Assembly: GCF_037039395.1 (NCBI RefSeq)
Contig: NZ_CP146242.1
Location: 1,612,001-1,676,000, forward strand
Source of the DNA: Agrobacterium vitis
GTDB lineage: Bacteria; Pseudomonadota; Alphaproteobacteria; Rhizobiales; Rhizobiaceae
DNA: 64,000 nucleotides
Reading direction: 5' to 3'
Shown: piece after piece, positions 48,331 to 57,557 of the stretch
Layout: every line of letters starts with the position of its first letter
Numbering within the stretch: position 1 is the first letter of the stretch
Notes under the pieces: model-generated
What the model was told of the DNA's origin: nothing
Database searches by the model: none
The model's input: only the letters and a program-made list of their open reading frames with translations
Made by a program: the position numbers and the translations under genes

Positions 48331-49734
48331 TCACATATCCATGCGATGCGGCATCCGGGCTTTTGCTTTGATTTCGTCAAAGCTCCACTCTTTCAGCAAA
48401 CGGCCATTTTCCCAAACCGGCTGCAAATGATTGGTGCGACGGCCTAGATCCTCCAAAGCAATGGAAGCAAACTCGTCTCCCTCCACGATGACGGCGCGAC
48501 GCCCAGGTTCCGGCAGGCGTTCCTGCATCGTGACCGGACGGCGGGAAATGGGACGCCAGCGCTCCTGCCCGTCCATGATGGCACTGCATTTCATCGTGAA
48601 GGAATAGGTGGAGCGGCTGACCTTCTGCAATTGCGATGCGCCGATGCCGAAGGAGATATTTTCCGCCGAAAAGCCCATGGCTTCCAGCCGACCGAGGATC
48701 ATGGTGATATCGCGCAGCGACACGCCATCCGCCTGCAAGACCCGCACCTTGTCATCCAGAACCTTGTAGCCCTTGGCATTCAACCGCGTGCCGAACTGGT
48801 AGGCGAGCTGGGCCACCGTCTGGACCGGAACATCGATCGGGTCACCGCTATCGGGCCGCACGATCAGCCTGCCAGGCTTGGAGCGCACTTTCTGTTGCAG
48901 GGTCTTGCCCCAGATTTCGGACACTGCATTGTGAATGTCATAGCTGTCCGAAACCACCGAATAGGCCGGATAATCGCCGAACCGGTCGATCATATTGGCG
49001 AAGGACTGCACTTCCTGGTCCTGGCCCCAGGCAATCATGGTCGTATGTTCCGAAGCCGGAATCGAAAGGCCAGCCATGGCAGCACCATAATAGCGGCGGG
49101 CGTAGAGCACGGCTTCCAGCGTATCGGTGTGGTCGAAATGCAGCAGGTTGGCCACACCGCCCAGTCCGGCCTGTTCGAGGCTGGCTGCACCGCGCGCGCC
49201 ATATTCGAACAGCCGCGAGCCGATAACGTCCGCCGGGTCATCACAGCTTTTATCGAGGAAGGGCTTCAAAGTCTGCTTCACATGGCGAAGCGAGCTGGCG
49301 ACCGTGGACGGATACCACACCGCTCGCAACAGCGCCGTTTCAATATAGGAGGGCAACCAGAAGCAGGCCGGATCGGTATTGACCACCTGCACCATCGGCA
49401 CGCCGCGATGCAGGAAGCTTCCCTCTGGCAACGCCTCTATGCGCAAAGGCAGAAATCCGCCATGGACGGAAAGAATATAGTGCCAGCCCGCCTGGTCGAA
49501 AGGCTGGCCATGCAGGGCGGCCAGCTCCTGCGCTTCATCAATATCGGCCTGGGTAATGGGCTGAGACAGATATTCCTTCAAGAACATCTGCAAGCCGAAA
49601 AACACCACTTCCGGTCGCAGGGACGCACCACGCGTGGTGATATAGCCGCTCACCGCCCGGGTTCCGGGAGGATATTGCAGGAAATGCCCCAGCTTGTAGC
49701 TATCGGTGTTCAGGATCAGATTGATACGGCTCAT
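48331..49734 (-). CDS. nadV: Nicotinamide phosphoribosyltransferase
   Basis: 467 aa, NAMPT-like rather than PncB-like. Key segments: NTDSYKLGHFLQYPPG at the N-terminus, LFEYGARGAASLEQAGLGGVANLLHFDHTDTLEAV, SIPASEHTTMIAWGQDQE, and VVSDSYDIHNAVSEIWG followed by GRLIVRPDSGDP (phosphoribosyl site). It converts nicotinamide and PRPP to NMN, the two-step salvage route to NAD. ATG 49734 is the family start; an ATG five codons upstream is possible. No nadM/nadR partner is nearby. Confidence 0.88.
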   Translation of the reverse strand: MSRINLILNTDSYKLGHFLQYPPGTRAVSGYITTRGASLRPEVVFFGLQMFLKEYLSQPITQADIDEAQELAALHGQPFDQAGWHYILSVHGGFLPLRIEALPEGSFLHRGVPMVQVVNTDPACFWLPSYIETALLRAVWYPSTVASSLRHVKQTLKPFLDKSCDDPADVIGSRLFEYGARGAASLEQAGLGGVANLLHFDHTDTLEAVLYARRYYGAAMAGLSIPASEHTTMIAWGQDQEVQSFANMIDRFGDYPAYSVVSDSYDIHNAVSEIWGKTLQQKVRSKPGRLIVRPDSGDPIDVPVQTVAQLAYQFGTRLNAKGYKVLDDKVRVLQADGVSLRDITMILGRLEAMGFSAENISFGIGASQLQKVSRSTYSFTMKCSAIMDGQERWRPISRRPVTMQERLPEPGRRAVIVEGDEFASIALEDLGRRTNHLQPVWENGRLLKEWSFDEIKAKARMPHRMDM

Positions 49735-49790
49735 CAGGCTCACCGGCATGTTGCAATCGGGCAGGGTTATGGTGTGGTGTATGCTACTTC

Positions 49791-49825
49791 ATAATTCCCG
49801 AAACCGGAATCGATTTACGGAGAAA
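49791..49825. repeat. Second copy of the dispersed aaaccggaatcg element
   Basis: ataattcccgaaaccggaatcgattt resembles 45011-45036 (ataattctttaaaccggaatcggttt); the second arm is degenerate. Confidence 0.5.
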
Positions 49826-49888
49826 ATTAACCAGTAGATAGAAAGGATTACGGCGAAACACTCTCTCCGAGACGAGCAAATCAGAGCT

Positions 49889-49903
49889 TTAACATATTGT
49901 TAA
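49889..49903. promoter_or_regulatory. CtrA-type site TTAA-N7-TTAA
   Basis: ttaa-catattg-ttaa followed by cc, the full consensus for the alphaproteobacterial cell-cycle regulator CtrA, 233 bases before the ATG at 50136. One site by itself may be chance. Confidence 0.4.
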
Positions 49904-50135
49904 CCATGTACAGCCATTCTATCCTGATAAGGTGATTCGCAACTGCCTTGCACGGCGTCCGATGCAATCCCGCGTAGCTGGGGTGCAACGGGTTTCAGGT
50001 CCGATGCATCAGGCTCTGGCCGGGGCAGCCGATATCAAAGCCGCATGAGCGGCTTTCCAGCACACTCTGCCCTTAAACTCCGGATTGCACGGCCCGGCCC
50101 TGGTGGCCAGGATCTTTTGCAAAAAGGGATATGCT

Positions 50136-52259
50136 ATGTTGCCTCCCGTTCAAGCATTATCGCGCACTGCGCCAAATTTTCACGACAGCGCCACCGAGGC
50201 CGCCCTGTCCGAAACGGCCATGGGCGGCTTGACGAGCGATAGCATGATCCGGGTGGACCGGGAGGGCGGTTCGGCGATTGCCGGACGCATCAACAACCTC
50301 TTGCTCAACAGCCGGGAAAGCGTGCAGACGGATCTGGCGGAAATCGCCGATCTGGTCGGCCAGTCAATCGGGCTGAAGCGTGATCCCGGCGAAACCGACG
50401 CAGCCTTTGCCCAGCGCTTCGCGACAGCCCTTGCCAATCTGGACGACGGCCAAAGAGCACGGCTGCAAACACAGCTGACCCAAGCCCTGAAAGGATTGCA
50501 GATCGAGGTCCTGTTGCGGGTTCTACAAAATACCGATGGCCCGGAAGCAGCCTTGCTATCCGCCTATATGGAAATCAAACGCAACAACAGCGGTGACCTG
50601 AAGGCTTTGAACGTGGTGTCGTCCTATAGCCAAAATGGCGCCAGCCCATCCAGCCCTCTACCGCCTCAATCCGCCGGGGCGCCGCCAGCATCGGGCCAGA
50701 CAGCGGCACCGCAAACGGTAAATCCGGCAACAGCGCAACCCGTGCCATCTGCCGGGTCAAGCGAGCGACCTTCAGGCCCGGCTGCGGGACAACCCGTAAC
50801 CACGGCACTCGCAGCGCAAGGCGCGGCGGCCTCTACCGCGCAACCGCAAGCCGAGCAGGCGGCAGTCGTTGCTCAAACCGCACCAATTGCGCCGCAACCG
50901 GAAGACGTCGCCACGAACCGCACGTCATCCACACCCGTGCTTGATGTTTCGCAGGTGGAGGAAACTCCGGCCCCTCGCAGCCTTTCGGCGCAAGCGCCCG
51001 CAAACCCTGAAGTGGCAGGGCGCCAGACGCCTTTGCAAGCTATCCGCCCTGAAGCGCTTTCTGCCGCAATGGCGCTGGTGACAAACGAAACGGCAACGAC
51101 AGGCGCAGCACCAGCTACGGACAACAGGTCAATTGCCGGCAATATGGTAGAATCCGAAACGGTTATGACCCGCATGGATGACCTGCCGGAGGAAACAAGC
51201 ACGGGACTTGCGGCCAAAGCTGCCACGGAGGCAGGCTTGAAAGCGTCAGCTTTCGACCGCAATGGCCAGACTGGAACCTCTGGAATGACCGGAACGCCCG
51301 TAGCCGTAGCGATGGGAAATAACGCAGCACCGCCCCTTGCCACAAGCCTTGCTCAGACCGGGCGGGAGGCCCAGATGGACGGCCTGGCGACACAAGCCAC
51401 CAACCGAGCCTATGGAGCTTTCACCACGCCGGCTCCCTTGCAGGATAATCACCGGGACCCCATCCCGCGCCGCAGCACCGACGGTGATGGCATTGATACA
51501 ATGGTCGCCACCGTGCTGTCTTTGAAGGGCTGGATGGATGTAACCGGAGCATCACTCCAAGCCCCGGCGATGCCGGAAGAGGATGCCGACACGGATTTGC
51601 GCCAAATGTTTTTCCAGACGGAAGATATGCAGGAGAATGAACAGAACGATCTGCACCCTGCGATCAATGCCGATGCCCGCGCCAACCAGGCTGCATTGCT
51701 GGAGACAAACCACAGGCGTTTAAGCCAGATGCAGGCAAATGCATCGGCAAACCAGACACCAGCCGGCGAAGCGCAGGCGGAGTTGGTTTCCGTACGGCAA
51801 GAAGAAATTACCCGTGAACAGGCGGTTCTATCGCTCGCCGGGGCACAGGCCATAGTGCATGCAACGGTTTTGCAGGTGCCGCCCTTCGTGCCGTTTCCGG
51901 TGGTAAGCTATCTGGCGGTTCAGGATGAACCCGGTCGCGGCAAGACTGAGAGTGTGGATGCCGTCGAGGCTCTGGACGATGACGACGCGCATCAGGACAA
52001 CAACGGCCAGCATCGGCGTGACGGCTCTTCCGAGGATGAGGAATCAGCGGAAGAAGACGGCGGCAGCGCAGCAGAAACCTTATCCGAAAGCCAGCCTTAT
52101 GCCCTGAGCGACGATGTCACGCTTGAAACAGCCGGGTACACCGACGTTCTGGAGCTTGAACCGGAGGATTATACTGCCCCGACTTTGGCGCTAGCAGCGC
52201 CGCAGGAAGACGCCCTACCCGCAGAAGCGCTTTACTGGCGGATCGCCGATCTGGCCTGA
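50136..52259 (+). CDS. Long low-complexity hypothetical protein (707 aa)
   Basis: ATG 50136 follows AAAGGG. Residues about 60-150 form a compact, helical region (SVQTDLAEIADLVGQSIGLK, RARLQTQLTQALKGLQIEVLLRVLQ). From about 170 to 460 the protein is Ala/Pro/Gln/Thr-rich and probably disordered, then it becomes acidic (SSEDEESAEEDGG). It ends in a short ordered tail (DALPAEALYWRIADLA). No family is recognised. The ordered-disordered-acidic layout recalls secreted effectors and FliK-like proteins without a specific match. No flagellar genes are near. Confidence 0.6.
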   Translation: MLPPVQALSRTAPNFHDSATEAALSETAMGGLTSDSMIRVDREGGSAIAGRINNLLLNSRESVQTDLAEIADLVGQSIGLKRDPGETDAAFAQRFATALANLDDGQRARLQTQLTQALKGLQIEVLLRVLQNTDGPEAALLSAYMEIKRNNSGDLKALNVVSSYSQNGASPSSPLPPQSAGAPPASGQTAAPQTVNPATAQPVPSAGSSERPSGPAAGQPVTTALAAQGAAASTAQPQAEQAAVVAQTAPIAPQPEDVATNRTSSTPVLDVSQVEETPAPRSLSAQAPANPEVAGRQTPLQAIRPEALSAAMALVTNETATTGAAPATDNRSIAGNMVESETVMTRMDDLPEETSTGLAAKAATEAGLKASAFDRNGQTGTSGMTGTPVAVAMGNNAAPPLATSLAQTGREAQMDGLATQATNRAYGAFTTPAPLQDNHRDPIPRRSTDGDGIDTMVATVLSLKGWMDVTGASLQAPAMPEEDADTDLRQMFFQTEDMQENEQNDLHPAINADARANQAALLETNHRRLSQMQANASANQTPAGEAQAELVSVRQEEITREQAVLSLAGAQAIVHATVLQVPPFVPFPVVSYLAVQDEPGRGKTESVDAVEALDDDDAHQDNNGQHRRDGSSEDEESAEEDGGSAAETLSESQPYALSDDVTLETAGYTDVLELEPEDYTAPTLALAAPQEDALPAEALYWRIADLA

Positions 52260-52306
52260 GCTTTTTATAGCGCTCCAATTCTGGCTTTATACGCAAAGCC
52301 TTCGTA

Positions 52307-53254
52307 TCATGCGCCGAGCAGCCACGCCCAGAACGTGACGGAAAACACGCCAAGCGCAGTCGTAATGGTGATGGTGGAGGCGGCCAGGGCATGGCCGACC
52401 CCAAAACGATTGGCGATCAGCCAGGCATTGACGCCCGTCGGCACGGAAGACGTCAGCACCAACGCCATAGTCCATTCATGCGGCAAATGCAGAACGTGGC
52501 AGGCCATCCACACGGATGCGGGCATCAGGACCAATTTCAGGGCCGAGGTAACGCTGGCAATACCAACATTGCCGGTGACACGATATTTGGTAAGCGCCAT
52601 GCCCAGCGAAATCAGCGCCGCCGGACCGGCCATGGCGGAGATCTGACTGAGCACGGTCTCAATCGTCGCGGGGATCGGCAGGCCGATCACATGCACCATA
52701 AGTCCGATGGCAAGGCCAATCACCAGTGGATTGGTGACAAGATTGCGCCCGACCTGGCGCAGGACGGCGAGCATTCCCCGCAATTGCATCCCGCTTTCCC
52801 GGCGCTCGGCATGTTCCATCAAGACTGTGCCGATCACCATCATCAAAGGCAGATGCACGGCCAGCAGAATGGAGAGGGCAACGATACCGTCATTGCCAAG
52901 CATGCGACTAACCAGAGGCAGGCCGATGAAAACATTATTGGCAAAGGCTGAGGATACCCCGGCCAGCACGCCGATTCGCTGGTCGCGGCCGAAAACCCGC
53001 GTCGCCACGAGATGGCCGATGGTCCAGGTGACACCCACTCCGGCAAAATAGGCAATCCACAACCGAAAAGGCGATGCGCCCTGAAAGTCAGCCTGGGTAA
53101 TCGTATGCAGCAGCAGAACCGGCACCGCGACCTTGAAAACAAATTCGCTTAAGGCGTCGCCGATATCCACGTTCAGGAACCGGCTGCGCACCAGCGCCCA
53201 GCCGGAAAAGATCAGCAGGAAAATCGGCAGAACATTCAAGGTGATTTCGGTCAT
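52307..53254 (-). CDS. AEC (auxin efflux carrier) family transporter
   Basis: 315 aa, ten membrane segments. N-terminal VLPIFLLIFSGWALVRSRFLN, FVFKVAVPVLLLHTI, and the second-half pattern AGPAALISLGMALTKY match the AEC/BART layout. Bacterial members carry dicarboxylates or unknown substrates. A start at 53254 is supported by good N-terminal family likeness. Confidence 0.88.
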   Translation of the reverse strand: MTEITLNVLPIFLLIFSGWALVRSRFLNVDIGDALSEFVFKVAVPVLLLHTITQADFQGASPFRLWIAYFAGVGVTWTIGHLVATRVFGRDQRIGVLAGVSSAFANNVFIGLPLVSRMLGNDGIVALSILLAVHLPLMMVIGTVLMEHAERRESGMQLRGMLAVLRQVGRNLVTNPLVIGLAIGLMVHVIGLPIPATIETVLSQISAMAGPAALISLGMALTKYRVTGNVGIASVTSALKLVLMPASVWMACHVLHLPHEWTMALVLTSSVPTGVNAWLIANRFGVGHALAASTITITTALGVFSVTFWAWLLGA

Positions 53255-53365
53255 GTCATCGATCTGTTCCGGCGGGGAGCCTCTATGGGGCCGCAGAGAG
53301 CCGCAGGTCGTGACGCAAAAAGGCGCCGGTGAGGGTTAAACGATCAAATCCCAAAGCATGATGTT

Positions 53366-53860
53366 TTAGTCCTGACCGGACAACTTGACCTGCTTGAAAC
53401 GATGCTCGAATTCCTGACGCAGGGCGCGACGCTCACGGGCCGCCTTTTCCCGCCGGATTTTCGCCGGCGTTTCGGGACAGAAGGACGGAACGGCGGTCGG
53501 CTTGCCCTCGGCATCCACGGCAACCATGGTGAAATAACAGGAATTGGTATGGCGGCGTTCACCGGTGCGGATTTCCTCCGCCTCGACCCGAATGCCGATT
53601 TCCATTGATGTGCGCCCGGCATAATTGACCGAGGCGCGGAACGTCACGAGTTCACCGACATGGATCGGCTGACGGAACACTACCTGATCCACCGACAGCG
53701 TCACCGCATATTGCTGGGAAAAGCGTGAGGCGCAGGAATAGGCGACCCGGTCGAGAATGTTCAGCAGCGCGCCGCCATGCACCTTGCCGGAAAAATTCGC
53801 CATATCCGGCGTCATCAATACCACCATTTCAAGTTCGCTGGGGTCGTGGCCACGGTCCAT
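53366..53860 (-). CDS. Acyl-CoA thioesterase (hot-dog, YciA/BACH type)
   Basis: 164 aa, one hot-dog domain. VVLMTPDMANFSGKVHGGALLNILDRVAYSCASRFS contains the helix with the catalytic Asp, and TLSVDQVVFRQPIHVGELVTFRASVNYAGRTSMEIGIRVEAE is the beta core. It hydrolyses acyl-CoA in the cytosol. A basic C-terminal tail (RREKAARERRALRQEFEHRFK) is extra. Confidence 0.9.
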   Translation of the reverse strand: MDRGHDPSELEMVVLMTPDMANFSGKVHGGALLNILDRVAYSCASRFSQQYAVTLSVDQVVFRQPIHVGELVTFRASVNYAGRTSMEIGIRVEAEEIRTGERRHTNSCYFTMVAVDAEGKPTAVPSFCPETPAKIRREKAARERRALRQEFEHRFKQVKLSGQD

Positions 53861-54023
53861 CGGTCATCCTTTTGCAATAAAATTATCCTGAAAATGATGT
53901 ACCCGCAGCAGGCACGCGGCGGAAGCGAAAAGCGCATGACAATCCCTTGCGTTCCAAGGACAGCAAGCCGCCGGGAAGCGTATCACCTTGTTTATCCGCT
54001 TGATTGACAGGCCTCTGGGTTTG

Positions 54024-55448
54024 TCAATCTGGCCATTTTGCCAGCAAGGCAAGACCTTGGGCCAGCAGGCTGGCCGCCGATGCCTGATCGCTTGCCTCGA
54101 CATAGCAGCGCATTTCCGGGGCGTTGCCGGAAGGGCGGAAATGGATGACCCTGTTATCATCGAGCGTCACACGCAAACCATCGATATCGCTGGTTTCACG
54201 CACACCCCCTATAGGCGCCAGGAAACTACGCAGGTTTTCGTCCGAGCCGCGCAGAAATGCCATTAGCGCACTGCTTTTGTCCAAGGCGTAGTGTTCCAGA
54301 CGGTCGGAAAGGGCAATCGGCAGGCGATAATCTGACACCACGGCGGAGAGTGTCTGTCCGGTGCTCGCCGCTGCATAGAGCGCTGCCAGGATAGGCATAA
54401 CACAATCGCGGGTCGGCAGAGCGGCAAGCCTGCCATCATGAACGGTGAAATCGGAGGCAAGCATCACGCCGCCATTCGCCTCAAAGCCGATCACGCCAGT
54501 CTCACCCGCCGAGAGCGCCGCATTCATCGCTGCAATCACGTAAGGAGAGCCGACGCGGGTGCGTAAGACCGAAAACCCGCTTGCCGCCTCAATGCCCGAA
54601 TTGGAGGTAACAGGTGTGGCAATCACCTTGGCGCCGAGCAGAGTTGCAGTGATCAGGCCCAGCAGATCGCCGCGCAAGGGCGCGCCCTTTTCATCGGCCA
54701 CCAATGGACGGTCGGCATCGCCATCGGTGGAGACGATGGCATCCAGGCCATGTTCGCTTGACCAGGCGGAAAGTTTGCCGATTGTTTCAGGCGATACCGC
54801 CTCGGTATCAACAGGGACGAAGATCTCCGAGCGCCCCAGCGGCAGGACGGATGCGCCATAGCCCTCAAGAAGGGTCACCAGCATGTCACGCGCCACGCTG
54901 CTATGCTGATAGACGCCGATTTTCATGCCCTCAAAGGCGGCAGGGGGCAGGACAGCCATATTGCGTTTTAGAAACAGGTCTACGGCAATCGCGTATCGGT
55001 CTTCGCCTACGGCATGTTCAACGCGGTTAGCGGCCTCATCAGCCGCCAACTCAGCGGCAAGCGCTGTGATCGCCTCTTCGTCAGCCTTGTCGATTTCCCC
55101 ATCCGGCCGATAGAATTTGATGCCGTTGCGGTCGGCTGGAATGTGAGAGCCAGTAACCATCAGCGAGGCCGCACCGATCTTGCTGCCATAAAAGGCCAGC
55201 GCTGGGGTGGGAATGGCTCCACAATCGACCGGCACCAGCCCTTCCCGTTGCAGTGCGCCCATACAGGTGGCAGCGATTTCCGGGCTGGACGGGCGAAAAT
55301 CCTGGCCAATCAGCACGGTCGCGCCCGGTTTGGCATAGCCCTTGGCAAGCAGCATTCTGGCAAATGCCGTCGCATGCAGAGCCGAAACGCCGCCGACCAG
55401 CTCCAAAGAGAGACCACGCAGTCCGCTGGTGCCGAATTTTACCGCCAT
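54024..55448 (-). CDS. Phosphomannomutase/phosphoglucomutase family protein
   Basis: 474 aa, alpha-D-phosphohexomutase family. Active-site Ser101 in MVTGSHIPADRNGIKFY, Mg2+ loop Asp242/244/246 in STDGDADRPLV, sugar loop GFEANGG (about 321-327), and phosphate loop RPSGNAPE near the C-terminus. It interconverts hexose 1- and 6-phosphates for polysaccharide precursors; the sugar (mannose, glucose or glucosamine) cannot be fixed. MAVKFGTSGLRG is chosen over a start three codons upstream. Confidence 0.9.
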   Translation of the reverse strand: MAVKFGTSGLRGLSLELVGGVSALHATAFARMLLAKGYAKPGATVLIGQDFRPSSPEIAATCMGALQREGLVPVDCGAIPTPALAFYGSKIGAASLMVTGSHIPADRNGIKFYRPDGEIDKADEEAITALAAELAADEAANRVEHAVGEDRYAIAVDLFLKRNMAVLPPAAFEGMKIGVYQHSSVARDMLVTLLEGYGASVLPLGRSEIFVPVDTEAVSPETIGKLSAWSSEHGLDAIVSTDGDADRPLVADEKGAPLRGDLLGLITATLLGAKVIATPVTSNSGIEAASGFSVLRTRVGSPYVIAAMNAALSAGETGVIGFEANGGVMLASDFTVHDGRLAALPTRDCVMPILAALYAAASTGQTLSAVVSDYRLPIALSDRLEHYALDKSSALMAFLRGSDENLRSFLAPIGGVRETSDIDGLRVTLDDNRVIHFRPSGNAPEMRCYVEASDQASAASLLAQGLALLAKWPD

Positions 55449-56003
55449 AGGGGTCAAGCCTCGCTGTCATCAGGTGATCGCCCACATCCTGCGCGGTCAT
55501 CGCGCGAGGTGCTTCGATCAACACTGTGTAAACCAATTCAAAGCAGACGAAAGCATCGTTTATGCATCGAACCGGATAAAACGGGGAACCGGATAAGACG
55601 GGATTGAAGAGCGAAGAGGCAGGAGCCAGAACGCAAAAGAGCCCGACGCGGGAGGAGGATGCGTCGGGCTCTTGAACTTGATCGGCAATTGGGAGGAGGA
55701 GTATCGCCGATCCCTTCAAAGCGACACTGGGAGGAGGAGTGCGTCGCTTCGATGGTTTAAATATAGAGGATTTCCCGAGAATGAATATCGTTAATACCGC
55801 ATTGCAGCAATGTATTCAGCGCATAGCGAAAGCGTGAAAACCCCGGCATTTTACGAAATCTATCAAGAAAAGGAGGCCTTTCACCCTCCATCGCCGATCA
55901 TCCGCTGGCGAATGAGTAGAATTTGCGCACTTCCAATCGAGACGATTGCATAGCCACCGGATCAAGCGCGGGCAGAGCTGGAGGATTGTCCACGAGGCCT
56001 AGC
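55449..56003. other. Region between phosphohexomutase gene and IS701 element
   Basis: Contains the sRNA gene. The rest (55449-55633 and 55755-56003) shows no protein gene. A small inverted repeat (aaggaggcctt at 55870-55880) and the target-site bases ctag at 56000-56003 are the only marks. Confidence 0.5.
55634..55754 (-). ncRNA. Alpha-r14 (suhB-type) anti-Shine-Dalgarno sRNA
   Basis: On the minus strand three hairpins follow each other, each showing tcctcctccc in its loop, the sequence complementary to Shine-Dalgarno sites. Hairpin 1 is 55719-55749 (aagcgac/gtcgctt), hairpin 2 is 55680-55712 (gatcggc/gccgatc), and hairpin 3 is 55637-55673 (aagagcccgacgc/gcgtcgggctctt) with a following T-tract as terminator. 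The 3' end is set by that terminator. The 5' end is inferred from a -10-like ctatat at 55761-55766 (minus strand). Members of this alphaproteobacterial family base-pair with ribosome binding sites in trans. Length about 121 nt agrees with known members. Confidence 0.88.
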
Positions 56004-57389
56004 ACTACTTTGGCAGAATTGAATTTTTGCTTTGAAAGTGCTGTTGACAGTGCGGACATCGGATCTGTGCTGTCGGTATAGCAAGCGCATTGATCACGGC
56101 TCGACGGACGGCTGGCAAGGTCGGTTCAGGCGGCCCACGGCGAACTCGTCGCTTCTTTTTTTTCCCGCTTTGCAGTTTGCAATCTCTGGTGCTGGAGAAA
56201 AGCATAAGCGATCATCGTCATCAGAGCGTGCCGATGTAGGCCTTGCCACGATCGGCCCTCGAAGTGATCGAGACCGAGCTCCTCTTTCATCTGCTGATGC
56301 GCCTGTTCGCAGACCCATCTCGCCTTGATCGCGGCCGCCAGCACTTTCAATGTCGCATCGACCGGCAAGTTGGACAGGTAGTATTTGCGCTCGTCGTTTG
56401 ATCGCCATTCGCCAACTAGCCAGGCCGCTTCGCCCGGCATGTGCTGCTGTCCCTTGTCATAGATGCGCAATGCTGCAAACCGTGCGGTCAGGCGACCTTT
56501 TGTGCCGCGGCGCCAACTGACCTTCTTCCAGCTTGCAGATGCCAACATCGTTTCGGCGGCAACCGAAAGGGTGTCGGGGATCGAATGCTTGCGAGGACGG
56601 CCATGACCGGAGACGGGAAAGATCAATCCGACATCATCGGGATAAACCTTCTGATGCTTGGGGATACCGACCGCCCAGGTGAGGCCACGTTCACTTAAGC
56701 CCTTTCGGAACGCAGCCGACAGGCCGTAACCTGCGTCAGCCAGCACTGTGCCAAACCGGACACCGGTCACGATCAACCGATCGATCTCGGCAAGAGCAAT
56801 CTCCGGCTTCGTGCGAGAGGTCCGCATGTCGTCTGGGACCCCAGCCTTCGCCATGCGCTCCTGATCACCGATCCAGCTATCCGGCAGGAACAGACGCAGG
56901 CCAACCGGGACCGGCACCTCGTCTCGCGCAAGCGTCACCGACACCAGCGTCTGGCAATTTGCTCTCTTGCCCAGCATCGAGGCGTATTGCGGCGCGACTC
57001 CGACCGAATGATCACCCTTCTTCGGCAGGCCGATGTCATCAATCACCAGAAACGCATCGGATGCGCCAACGATCCTGTCCGCCTGCAGCGCGAGCTCGGC
57101 CTCAAGAGGAACAGCATCCCAAAGGCCATCGGAAATGAAATGGTGGAGGCGGTCATATTGGCCTGGAGCGAACCGTTCCGCCATCGGCTCAATACTTTTG
57201 CGGTCTCCGGGGCCGATAAGCCCCGACACATAAAGTGGACACATCTGTCGCCGTTTCTTGTGTCCAAGCTTCTCCAGAAACGGCTGCAAAAATCCTGAAA
57301 GCTCCGTATCCCAATCCACCATATCGCCCCCCAAAAGTGAGAGCGCAAATCATCTCAAACCAAGCTTGCCCGAATCTACCAAAGTAGTG
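56004..57389 (-). mobile_element. IS701-family insertion sequence, complete
   Basis: 1386 bases. Terminal inverted repeats begin cactactttgg-c-aga (left) and cactactttgg-t-aga (right, complement). Flanks are ctag (56000-56003) and ctaa (57390-57393), both of the YTAR form known for this family and differing by one base. It contains one intact transposase gene on the minus strand. It sits between the sRNA and the sulfatase gene and interrupts no recognisable gene. Confidence 0.88.
56126..57322 (-). CDS. IS701 family transposase (DDE)
   Basis: 398 aa from ATG 57322 with GGGGGG upstream (a TTG four codons earlier is possible). DDE residues: first Asp in LVIDDIGLPKKGDHSVGV, second in VLADAGYGLS, Glu in CEQAHQQMKEELGLDHFEGRSW. 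It has a basic C-terminus. Apparently intact and able to move the element. Confidence 0.92.
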   Translation of the reverse strand: MVDWDTELSGFLQPFLEKLGHKKRRQMCPLYVSGLIGPGDRKSIEPMAERFAPGQYDRLHHFISDGLWDAVPLEAELALQADRIVGASDAFLVIDDIGLPKKGDHSVGVAPQYASMLGKRANCQTLVSVTLARDEVPVPVGLRLFLPDSWIGDQERMAKAGVPDDMRTSRTKPEIALAEIDRLIVTGVRFGTVLADAGYGLSAAFRKGLSERGLTWAVGIPKHQKVYPDDVGLIFPVSGHGRPRKHSIPDTLSVAAETMLASASWKKVSWRRGTKGRLTARFAALRIYDKGQQHMPGEAAWLVGEWRSNDERKYYLSNLPVDATLKVLAAAIKARWVCEQAHQQMKEELGLDHFEGRSWQGLHRHALMTMIAYAFLQHQRLQTAKREKKEATSSPWAA

Positions 57390-57557
57390 CTAACGGCGCA
57401 ATGGCCTGAGAGACAAAGCCCCCTGCTGGAAGCCAGGCTGCAAACCAAACCTGCATGGACCTTAGAAAGACCCAAAAACCGTCCTAGGAAAACCAGATCC
57501 TCGCCGATATAAATTTTGCACATCGCGTCCGTGGCAAAACAAGCAAAGATTTCATCC

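Larger units (their letters stand above)
49735..50135. other. Divergent nadV / hypothetical gene region
   Basis: 401 bases with a dispersed repeat (49791-49825), a CtrA-like site (49889-49903) and the ribosome-binding region of the next gene (AAAGGG at 50123-50128). No gene is supported in it. Confidence 0.5.

Noticed and set aside
56005..56205. 66-codon minus-strand frame with CPHCQQHF motif inside the IS701 left end
   Set aside because: Lies in the element's end, overlaps the transposase 3' part in another frame and has no ribosome binding site.
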